DNA of 64,000 bases from Angiostrongylus vasorum (Eukaryota > Nematoda > Chromadorea > Rhabditida > Metastrongylidae). The notes beneath the pieces were generated by a model. The model was not told the origin of the DNA and did no database searches. It was given only the letters and a program-made list of their open reading frames with translations. The stretch is taken from contig JADANN010000018.1 of assembly GCA_018806985.1 (NCBI GenBank), positions 3,441,001 to 3,505,000 of the forward strand. The letters are read 5' to 3'. Positions 55,960 to 64,000 of the stretch are shown here, one piece after another. Numbering within the stretch: position 1 is the stretch's first letter; every line of letters begins with the position of its first letter. The position numbers and the translations under genes are program-made.

Positions 55960-56190
55960 TTTATGCACTCCCCTTGCAAGTGGGCTTCCAATAAGAGCAT
56001 ATCCCATTCAAGGGCTCACGTGCTGTCCACCACATATTCGCTTTGTCTTTCTCTCAGCTATGTTCTAACTCCATCGGTGCTATCAGCAATAACCCGTCAA
56101 TGTGAGTGATCTTAAGAGCACAAGTCGACATTGAGTCAAGTTGATTTGAAGCTGCAGTCGAATATAGAATAATAGGCACTAAATAAAAGT
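55960..56190 (+). repeat. Family C repeat, diverged
   Basis: TGTCTTTCTCTCAGCTATGT and AGCAATAACCCGTCAATGTG, then AAGTCGACATTGAGTCAAG; the tRNA-like core is decayed. Confidence 0.5.
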
Positions 56191-56538
56191 TAAGAAATTG
56201 TTGCTTCCTACAATAGATACTGAATTTTTTAGAACTTGTTTTATTTCTGCTTGTTCACTATGTGAGCTAAACTGACTATTCATAGTGATATACCTTGAGA
56301 TCACATCATAGTTCAGAACGGCGACTACGAAAACTCTACTTGTGAAGCGATTCAAGCTTGGAACACAGTTAATTCAGATGATGGATAAACATTTCAGACA
56401 ATTTTGTTAACCACCTTCTTTGACTTCATTTTTAAAGCGTTGGAGATGCCGTCCTACCAGTTTCTCGCCTTAGAAAAGCGATAGTCAGCCACTTAGACAA
56501 GATATACCTGTGCGACTAACTCCATCTTTTTAATAAAC

Positions 56539-56600
56539 TGATTGGCCGGGTTCTGACATCGAATAGCCACTTAGTCGTGCTGGCGCGGGTTTCAAAATAG
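56539..56600 (-). CDS. Tentative M1 aminopeptidase exon (before catalytic domain)
   Basis: Acceptor TCTTCAG and donor GTTTAT bound YFETRASTTKWLFDVRTRPI, comparable to the segment of M1 enzymes just before the catalytic domain (a V-R-V-W-S-R-P type stretch). An exon between this and 55665 is still missing. Confidence 0.45.
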
Positions 56601-56999
56601 CTGAAGATATCCATTTACATAACATATAAGAAATAAAGACACTTATATTTCGTTGGAGTGATTCAGAAAAGAATGATGAGGCCGTCCCAAGTCGGCTTAT
56701 GGCTTGTCTCGCAAATTTAATCAATGCCTCTAGGTCTTTGTTCGTGCTTGCTCAACATCTTACTCATGTGAAGGAAACGAATTGCTTTCATAAACTACAA
56801 CCCATGTATTGTTCTTTGTCACGAGTGCGAGGCACCAAATATGCACTCCTCCCTTTTTTAAACTGATTCTCTACATAGATCCACGAGTATATTGTAAAGT
56901 ATTCTAAAAAAGTGGCAGCACGTAGAGCAGTTGTTAATAACACCCTACAATACTCAGTGGACCGATCGCTGGATAAAGCATGAGCTACGGGGTCATCAT

Positions 57000-57168
57000 G
57001 CCTTTAATCCTTCGTGAGCGGTGGTGCCAAACTGATGCTAGACTTATCTGCAAGGACAAAAGCACTGATTTGATTTACGAAGGCCAGATATGGGTTTAGT
57101 CACCTCTACGATGCTTGATGAAGTCGGATACATAGCGCACCCTCAGGGATTGATTAATACCGAACCCC
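57000..57168 (+). repeat. SINE-like family A, 3' half
   Basis: AAGGCCAGATATGGGTTTAG, then CAGGGATTGATTAATACCGA as end; head decayed. Confidence 0.5.
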
Positions 57169-57283
57169 TTCTTTGTGAATAAAGGTCTTCTAATAACACC
57201 GACAGTGTATTAAGTTACTGTGGAAGCTCTGTGACGGAAAGATCACTTCTATCATTCTGTTATTCACCGTCTATGATTCAGAC

Positions 57284-57326
57284 CAGTTCATCATCGAATA
57301 CAGGCGCAAATGCGGCTGCGATCCAC
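57284..57326 (-). CDS. Tentative M1 aminopeptidase exon (N-terminal domain)
   Basis: Forty-three bases between CGCATAG and GTCTGA read WIAAAFAPVFDDEL, resembling the M1 block ARRAFPCFDEP. Very short and next to a family C repeat; may be chance. Confidence 0.3.
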
Positions 57327-57364
57327 CTATGCGTAATGTTCGTTTCATTTCACATGCTAAATAA

Positions 57365-57650
57365 TTACGTGACAATCACAATTTCAACTTATTATTTACT
57401 GCCTACTCTTTTTAATGGCAGGGTGCATTGCGAAATATAACTTAAGCGATGCTGAGATATTTGCAAAACTCCGGACCGCAGGTGTTTGCGGTGGGGAACG
57501 AACGCGCTATTTTCCTTTCCGGGGAGTTACGCGTTCACTACCACACCATGCGGGTCCTTCGTTTCGCCTGTCTCTCAGCTTGTTCCATCGATCACTGCCA
57601 TATCTCAGCATCGCTGAAATTATGTGATAGTTTGCGCTTTTATCGTATTA
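57365..57650 (+). repeat. Family C repeat, good copy
   Basis: ATCACAATTTCAACTTATTA start, GCAAAACTCCGGACCGCAGG, then GGGAACGAACGCGCTATTTT and the GCGTTCACTACCACACCATG core, ending in an inverse piece near 57600. Lies between the M1 and beta-lactamase-like genes. Confidence 0.65.
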
Positions 57651-57654
57651 CCGA

Positions 57655-58178
57655 GAGGTGAAGTGAAGCCAAGTAGTTCGGATTTTTTGTTTTTGCGAGC
57701 TCTGACTTAGAACTGGAGCTAATGAAGTCCCTAGGATCACTTTTTGTCCTTTTCAATGACCTCATATATGTATTCTCCACCCTTGTGATCATATGAGTCC
57801 TTAAAATATTATGTAGTATTCGTACACCTGGAGCACGAAGAGAGAAATTCAACGCTATTTTCAAATCATATTGATAAACCTAGGGTTATATCTATATAGG
57901 TGAATGAATGGAACAACTCCTATCCTTACCTGCTTATCCTGACCAATTCCAAAAAAAACGTTCAGAGGAATAGTAACTAATCTTCTTATTGAACAATGAG
58001 TTGCTGTCAGATACAATGATCATGCTTGATCACATAAAACTGGACGTCGATGATTATCGCGGTGTCGCCTTTCATGAAAGCTTCCATCACATCTCATGAA
58101 GCAATCGATCATTGGCTGCCTCCAGTTCGCAGACAATAACAAGCCTAGTATGACAACCATGTTATTGGCTTGGTCACT
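57655..58178. promoter_or_regulatory. Intergenic region between divergent genes
   Basis: About 520 bases upstream of the plus-strand start at 58179 and downstream of a family C repeat. It may hold regulatory sequence for the plus-strand gene; no TATA-like box or trans-splice acceptor could be singled out with confidence. Confidence 0.3.
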
Positions 58179-58620
58179 ATGACAACGCTATCACTGCTTC
58201 TCGTCGTATTTTCTACGCTACAGTACTCCTTTGCTGTCCTTCTACATCAGTACAGTTTGGCAGATCTGTGGCAACGACGAATTCTTAACGCTGTGCATCT
58301 CTTCCCGACGCACACCTCTACCGTATACCCAACGTTTGCTGGTGTTTCTAGCGGTACAGGCTCCACTCGTGTGCACATGACGGCTGACGACGTTCAGGAG
58401 TTCATCGACCGCATAAACGACACTCGAGATCACGTCAATCTGCTGTTATGGCTATCTAGGCCAATTTTTTTTATGTGGTGAATACGGATCCAGCAAGTGA
58501 AGACGATGTGAAGGTATTCTTGAATTTGACGATGAACGACTTGGAAACTGTCGCAGAGGAGATGCTGATGAGACAAATGAAACCAGAACATATCTGCCGC
58601 GGTGGTGATGGACTTTTTCA
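58179..58620 (+). CDS. Beta-lactamase-like gene, first exon(s) with frame slip
   Basis: ATG at 58179, signal peptide, then TADDVQEFIDRINDTRDHVN. After the T8 run the next frame reads YVVNTDPASEDDVKVFLNLT and EMLMRQMKPEHICRGG up to donor GTGAGG. Only about 25 bases separate possible splice sites, so an intron is unlikely and one missing T would restore the frame. Confidence 0.65.
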
Positions 58621-61589
58621 GTGAGGCTTAGGAATTGTAAATTTTCACGAGCGATGGCTAGCTATGAAAATAATTGGTGGTTTGATTCGCATTTTCGGAA
58701 TTTCCAGACTCCTTTTCGAAGTGCATATTCGAGCGCTTGTCATCAATATGTAGTTTTTATTTCAATAATTTTCGTTTTTTATCTTTTGAATAGTTCGCCA
58801 ATGAATGTTCGCTGTGAAAATGCGGTATTCAGCAAGGGTTAACGCTGACTCAAGATTGATAAAGAGAGGGTGTGCGGCGAATAATATTCAGACGTAGAAA
58901 GAGAGTACGATGCTTAGAAAATTTAGAGCAGTCTGGCGCCGATCGAAGCGTGGGCTGCGTCACTTTATTGTGCAAGAGGGTGCTATTCATACAGTATTTC
59001 GGCAGGACGAAATCCAAGGTCGACATGGTTATTACCCCACAACATTGCAGGTACGCAAAAGATTAGTCAAAAAAGGTGAGATGATAAATGAAGTGAATCA
59101 TTGCAGGTGTATCGTGAAGAAAATCAGACCATAGCTCTGATGGTGTGGGAAAAAGGGTTATGGCGTGAAGTATGGATAAAAACCTAGGTTTACACTGTCC
59201 GAAACGACAGATTTTTCTATTTTGAGATACCGCATACAAACGGGATTTAATCTAATGGAAATGGAGGCGGAAATGTTGAATCAACAAATGAAACCCTTTC
59301 AAATAACGTCCTTACCAGGGTTTGTAGTCTTATCTTCGCTGTGATTAAAGAGCTGATTTTTTCTTAGAAGTTATTTTTTTCATTATTAAGGCGAATAAAT
59401 GCTAAGTACTACGTCATCTGGCATTCAGATGAGTTCTCATGGGTGTGGCGCAGCATACCTCGCACAGCTCTGTATGAGTCCACGTCCGTAAATTCAACCG
59501 TACTTGATTTGGCAGTTGAAAAACAGGTTTTAAAACGTTTGCTTAGAGGAAATTTTGAAATGGTTTACAGCATAGCAATTTCATATTACTTACATTTTAC
59601 ATTTTTTCTTCATTTTGTAAAATCGAGGTTTTCAAGCCCCATCATGCTCAAATGATTACGATCTATGTGTCCATAACATCGCTGATTATAGATGCGTTCA
59701 TTTGAAATACCATCACTTTCTTTTTGTATCTACAAAGGAGGAAAAAGTCTGCTAGCCGTTTCTTACGGCTATTCAGATATACGCACAGAAACTGAGGTGA
59801 GGCCTACATGTTAGCGTCTTAAGCAGGGAAAATATGTAACTGGTCTATTCTCGAAAGCAAAAGCGTTGGAAAGTAGAAATAATGGATTCTGCGCAGCAAA
59901 TGTTTCACTTGGCTGTAGCGTACGGCAGGATTCCGACTTCAGAATATGAAATTTTACTTTTTCTCTGAGACAATTGTGTGTTACAATTCCAAGTTATTAT
60001 TTATTGCCTAATCTCTTTAATGGCAAGGTGCACTGAGAAATATAACTTCAGCGATGCTGAGATATTTGCAAAACACTGCACCGTAAGTGACTGCGATGGG
60101 GAACGAACGCGCTATAATCCTTTCCCGGAGCCAACGCGTTCACTACCACACCGAGTGGGTCCTTTGTTTTGCCTGTCTCTCGGCTAGTTCTACCGATCGT
60201 TGCCATCAGCAATCACCCGTCAGCGGGATTGGGTGGGGAGCAGAAATCGGCAATGAACCCAGTTAAGAGAGGTTGTAGTTATAATCATAATATTTATTAT
60301 GATTACAATACATTTCGCGAAATACCGTGCCATTAAAAAGATTAGACAGTAAATAATAAGTTGGAATTGTGATTAGAACTAAAGCCTCAGCTTAACTGGG
60401 TTCATTGCCGATTTGGGGGTTCTCAGATCAATGCCGCTGGCGGGTGATTGCTGATGACAGCGTCGATAGAACTAGCTGAGAGAAAGGCGAAACAAAGACC
60501 CGCATGGTGTGGTGGTGAACGCGTTAGCCCCTGAAAGGGTAATAGCGCGTTCGTTCCGCACCGCAGACACCTGAGTTCTGGAGTTTTGCAAATATCTCAA
60601 CATCATTGAAATTGTGCATTAATTGTTAACTATGTGGGTTTCTTCATTAAGTAACGAAGCTAGTTATAAACTGTTAGTTTATGGTGGAAACTAAACCACA
60701 ACTATAAAGGTAGTTATATTAACGATTACTCACTGTTTTACACTGGTACGTAAGTAGCGTTTCTCATAAGTTTAAAGAATGAAGTGTTCGGCATTGACCA
60801 ACTTCACTGCGGTGCGACATGCGTTCGACTCCATTTTTTGGCATGGCATAGGTGAATGAATTTATATTTGGCCTGTGCGAGTCTCACCATCCCTCCGATA
60901 CACCAACTCAGGGTTTTTGTTCTCCCAGAAAAGGCTTATAGCAACTTGTCGAACATGAAAGGATGGCAGGCTCGACTTGCCTGACAAATGGAGGAGGACA
61001 AAAGACCAAATGTGTCCCACAGGGCATTTCTCGCCACCACGTTGGACGCGCTCCTATTGTTTATGATAGCAGCAGGAATAACTCTTTTGGAGTTTGTGCT
61101 CAATGCTCAACGAGGAAGAATGCTAAAATGAGTGTGTAAAGTCAGTTAAGCAAGAAAAAAAGAAATCAAATAGTACTTTAATATTCCACGAGTGATTAAA
61201 CGTCGAGCATTCGGAATTAGAAAATTGTTCCTACAGGCTTCACCGTCAGACAATTATCGTATTGCTTCGATCAGTAAAACTATTACCGCAATGGGTATAG
61301 CAGAGCTGATAAACAGACGGCTGCTGAGTCTCGATATGAGAGTGTTCGGAAACAAAGGTACGAGTTTTCAAGGAATAATGAAGATGAAACACTTTGTCAC
61401 ACTTAGACTGAGGTTTTCGTTCCAATTGTAGAATCAGATTTAGTAACAAGTTCAGGAATCCTATCTTCAATTGATGTGAGTCGCTCACATCCTTGGCTTC
61501 GTGCAATCACTATTCGCAATTTGTTAGAGCATTCTTCAGGTGGCTGGCAAAATACAGAAAAAAGTAGAGTTCAACCGAGCACCACAGAG
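58179..61589 (+). CDS. Secreted beta-lactamase-like (polyglycine-hydrolase-like) gene, 5' part
   Basis: Plus-strand exons 58179-58620, about 58898-59050, 59107-59164, 59429-59526, 59692-59796, 61237-61357 and 61432-61589. A signal peptide (MTTLSLLLVVFSTLQYSFA) is followed by an N-terminal region with GRHGYYPTTLQVYREEN and ALMVWEKG...SWVWRS, resembling the repeats in front of the lactamase fold in polyglycine hydrolases. The lactamase-like fold then begins: IPSLSFCIYKGGKSLLAVSY, GYSDIRTETE, YRIASISKTITAMG with the S-x-x-K catalytic serine and lysine, and ITIRNLLEHSSGGW. The later YxN and HxG motifs should lie beyond 61589, probably beyond the RTE copy at 62496. The reading frame slips at a T8 run (58465-58472). 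Substrate unknown; nematodes carry an expanded lact-type family. Confidence 0.85.
58898..59050 (+). CDS. Beta-lactamase-like gene, exon 2 (start uncertain)
   Basis: Frame MLRKFRAVWRRSKRGLRHFI then QGRHGYYPTTLQ to donor GTACGC. The best acceptor (ATATTCAG at 58890) would put a stop in this frame, so the 5' edge is a guess. Confidence 0.6.
59107..59164 (+). CDS. Beta-lactamase-like gene, exon 3
   Basis: Acceptor ATTGCAG and donor GTGAAG. VYREENQTIALMVWEKGLW. Confidence 0.7.
59429..59526 (+). CDS. Beta-lactamase-like gene, exon 4
   Basis: Acceptor CATTCAG and donor GTTTTA. EFSWVWRSIPRTALYEST then LDLAVEKQ, the start of the helix before the lactamase domain. Confidence 0.78.
59692..59796 (+). 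CDS. Beta-lactamase-like gene, exon 5
   Basis: Acceptor GATTATAG and donor GTGAGG; 35 codons. MRSFEIPSLSFCIYKGGKS then LLAVSYGYSDIRTETE is the classic first strands of the serine beta-lactamase fold. Confidence 0.9.
59975..60620. repeat. Family C repeats as a large inverted pair
   Basis: A plus unit (59980-60260: TTACAATTCCAAGTTATTAT, ATGCTGAGATATTTGCAAAA, TCAGCAATCACCCGTCAGCG) faces a minus unit (60330-60615: GCCATTAAAAAGATTAGACA, GGCGGGTGATTGCTGATGA, TTTTGCAAATATCTCAACAT). The two are largely complementary and lie in an intron of the beta-lactamase-like gene. Confidence 0.7.
60810..61065 (-). repeat. SINE-like family A, very diverged
   Basis: The minus strand begins GGAGCGCGTCCAACGTGGTG and retains GCCATCCTTTCATG; alignment with the family is weak. 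Confidence 0.35.
61237..61357 (+). CDS. Beta-lactamase-like gene, exon 6 (SxxK motif)
   Basis: Acceptor CCTACAG and donor GTACGA. ASPSDNYRIASISKTITAMG then IAELINRRLLSLDMRVFG; the catalytic serine and lysine are in SISK. Confidence 0.95.
61432..61589 (+). CDS. Beta-lactamase-like gene, exon 7
   Basis: Acceptor AATTGTAG and donor GTAACA; 52 codons. SIDVSRSHPWLRAITIRNLL then EHSSGGW is the I-T-x-R-x-L-L-x-H-x-S-G block of the family. Confidence 0.95.
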
Positions 61590-61924
61590 GTAACACATGT
61601 TACTTCATTTCGCTTTTATTACTCATCTCATAAGACTTTGCCAAAATAAAAGACGTTATGCTTTACGTCCATTAATATTAGCAATGTTATTACTGTATGC
61701 GGAAGTGCGGGAAGGCAGTGGCAGCTTTGCCATTTAATACATACAAGGCTCTGGCTCAATGACATCTACCGCAAACTAAGCCTTCTATCTTCGAGTTGTT
61801 GAGGAAATGACTCGCCTTACCTGTGAAGCTCTCTGGGTTGAACAAGACCTCGGAACAACTCAACACCACCATCATGGGATTAAGTGGAGACAAATAAATT
61901 TTAGACAAATGCCACGAACTCTAG

Positions 61925-62100
61925 GATAAAGAGCAGTGAAGGATGCCCAGAGATGACACGTGATCTAGCCCCTTATTTTGAAATCAGTTTTTTGAAGTGG
62001 AGTGGTGCACACATCTCTAAACTGCTGTTCTTCCTCAGTGGAGGACCTGCAGAAAACGGTGGGTTTTTCAAGAAGCTGTTGATCCTGCGATTAGAATTCA
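61925..62100 (+). repeat. Diverged Penelope-like 3' untranslated fragment
   Basis: GAGCAGTGAAGGATGCCCAG and GTGGAGTGGTGCACACATCT parallel 47990-48085; GCTGTTCTTCCTCAGTGGAG parallels 30021-30040. Confidence 0.45.
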
Positions 62101-62164
62101 GATTTTCATCACATCCGCACAATATCTGCTGCTGGTCTTCGTTTGAAAAATATAAGAAATATTA

Positions 62165-62460
62165 TGTGTGATACAACCACAGTGATGCTGAGATATTTGC
62201 CAAAACCCCCGAACCGCAGGCATCTGAGGTGGGGGAACGAACGCACTACAGCGCTTTCCAGAGGCTGATGGTGCTGATCAATAAAACTAGCTGTGAGACA
62301 GGCGAAACGAGGGACCCGCATAGGTACGTTGCTTCCCTACCGCAGACACCTGCGGTCCAGAGTTTTGCAAATGCCTCAGCATCATTGTGGTTGTATCACG
62401 CGTAATATTCTGCCATGAAAAATATTAATAGGCAGCAAATAAAAAAGCTAACAGAAGACA
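62165..62460. repeat. Family C pieces in inverse orientation to each other
   Basis: Plus start (GTGATGCTGAGATATTTGCC) followed within about 80 bases by a minus end (TTTTGCAAATGCCTCAGCAT, GGCAGCAAATAAAAAAGC). Confidence 0.55.
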
Positions 62461-62495
62461 TATTGTTTGTACTTTTCAAACGATGGAGACATCAC

Positions 62496-64000
62496 CTGTA
62501 TCACCTGTAGTCCCGTTGATCGTCGAGTGACTCGAGCGGGCGCCAGTAAGTCTTCCATTTTTCCCTGTCGCGTGCAAGGGTAGCCCAATGGGTTCTGCTC
62601 GCTCTAGGGACTCGTCGAGCATCATATCTTTCTTCAAGGCTCTTTGTGAAGAACTCTGACTATCGGGTCCGTGGTCTTCCTGCAGTACGTTTGACATCCC
62701 GAGGAATCCAGTCATTCACGGCTCTTGTCCATCGGTTGTCATTCATACGCATTACGTGTCCGGCCCGACCTTATCTTCGACTGTTTGGCATACAGAACGG
62801 CATCTTTGATTTTTGATCGTCGACGCAGATCAGAGCTTCGGATCCCTTCCCTTTACTTGTGTGGAACGGGATACTCCTAGCATCGCCCTTTCGACTGCGC
62901 GTTCAATAACGCTAAGTGACCTTTCATCCTGCTTACGCTGCGACCAAGTTTCTGACGCATACGTTAGGGCAGGAAGTACCGTTGAGTCGAAAAGGTGGGC
63001 GCGGAGTCGGGTGTTCCTTGTTCTCTTCACGACATCCTCGATGCTCTTGAAAGCACCCCAAGCCGCTCGTTTCCTTCTGCTCAGATCTGGAGCTAGGTCG
63101 TTCATCATATTGATTTCCCGACCTAGATAGATATAACTGGAGCATTCGGAGATATTCGTTCCGTTGAGCATGAATGGGGCATGCGAAACCAATCCGTTCT
63201 TCATGAACATCGTTTTTGTGAGATTTAGTTGAAGACCAATCTTTTCCACAGGCTTTATCAAAGTCGGCAAGCATACGCTTCCCGCTTGGCTAATGTTTGG
63301 TGTTATAAGGACGATGTCATCAGCAAAGCGAAGATGGTGTAACTGCCGACCATCGATTTTCACTCCCTTATTATCCCATTCCAATGTTCGCATGACGTTC
63401 TGGAGGGTGGCGGTAAATAATTTTGGCGAGATGGTATCGCCTTTGCCTAACTCCTCTTTTGACGTCAATGATAATATCGTCGTAGAATGGTGATACTTTG
63501 GTTGTGAGATTTTTGTTTTTTGCAGTCTCACGAAGAATCTTTATGTACTGAGTAGGGACTCCTTGACTATCCAGGGCTTCCAAGACTGCATCCATCTCGA
63601 CTGAATCAAAGGCCTTTTGTAAATCGATGAAGGTGAGACAGAGCGGTCTTTTGCACTCTCGCGATACTTCAATGAGCCTTGTTACCGTGTGGATGTGGTC
63701 CATCGTACTAAATCCCTTTTCGAAACCCCTGCTTGCTCACATGGCTGTCCTTCATCCAGTGTTCTGTCAATCCTGTTTAGGATGACTCGAGTGAAAAGTT
63801 TGTAGACGACAGACAGTAAGCAGATTGGACGATAGTAGCCGATATCCTGTATGTCACCCTTCTTGAACAATAACACGGTCTTGCTGGTCTTCCAGTGGGT
63901 AGGGACCTTGCATTTGGACAGGTAACGTGTGAAGAGCCGAGCCAGTGTGTTTATGAGGACTGGCGGGAAGGTTCTTCAGGTGTTCTGGTCTTATCCTGTC
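62496..64000 (-). mobile_element. RTE-type retrotransposon, copy 5, runs off the window
   Basis: The 3' end (GGGACTACAGGTGATACAGG) is near 62496; RT sequence extends past 64000. It is the least decayed copy in sequence, with intact motif C. A frameshift near 63450 separates motif B into two frames. It lies downstream of the last visible beta-lactamase-like exon and is antisense to that gene, so it may sit in one of its introns. Confidence 0.88.
62830..63876 (-). pseudogene. RTE reverse transcriptase (copy 5), frameshifted
   Basis: LLFKKGDIQDIGYYRPICLL, then LTFIDLQKAFDSVEMDAVLE (motif A), then after a frame change DTISPKLFTATLQN (motif B) and HHLRFADDIVLIT (motif C with both catalytic aspartates), then IGLQLNLTKTMFMKNGLVS and the C-terminal CSSYIYLGREINMMNDLAPD. 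Shifts near 63530, 63450 and 63720 break it. Useful as the family reference within the window. Confidence 0.85.

Overview
The window reads as nuclear DNA of a parasitic nematode, most likely a strongylid of the hookworm group. The evidence is small exons with nematode splice signals (acceptors like TTTTCAG, donors GTAAGT or GTGAGT), introns of several kb crowded with decayed retroelements, several copies of an RTE-type non-LTR retrotransposon, and a decayed GIY-YIG Penelope-like element. No bacterial, organellar or viral gene and no CRISPR array was seen.

Three host genes could be rebuilt exon by exon. (1) A cyclin-dependent-kinase-like kinase orthologous to CDKL1/CDKL4 (nematode cdkl-1) lies on the minus strand from 34560 down to at least 12029. 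Its ten exons give 335 phase-consistent codons with every kinase motif intact, spread over 22.5 kb. (2) A zinc M1 aminopeptidase lies on the minus strand, stopping at 40266. Exons up to 55665 are well supported, two weaker N-terminal exons reach 57326, and the true start was not found. (3) A secreted serine beta-lactamase-like protein, resembling polyglycine hydrolases, lies on the plus strand from 58179 to at least 61589 and probably runs past the window. Genes 2 and 3 face away from each other. An orphan exon of unknown identity sits at 36413-36607.

The remainder is mostly mobile DNA. Five RTE copies (484-3115 minus, 7236-9455 minus, 13788-17625 plus, 21046-23190 plus, 62496-end minus) all carry lesions; the last runs off the window. 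A Penelope-like element (9456-10774, minus) retains an RT palm and a decayed GIY-YIG domain, and related 3' ends and short non-autonomous copies are scattered around. Three short interspersed families recur: A, with a tRNA-like head; B, about 350 bp with a CAAGTAT-type tail and clear target-site duplications; and C, with a tRNA-like core, often in inverted or tandem pairs.

The most interesting structure is a hammerhead-ribozyme-like motif present about ten times. It occurs at the end of the Penelope-like element and at or near the dyad centre of short foldback elements with long terminal inverted repeats. Stem I shows compensatory changes between copies. This suggests a family of foldback, retrozyme-like elements derived from the Penelope-like element.
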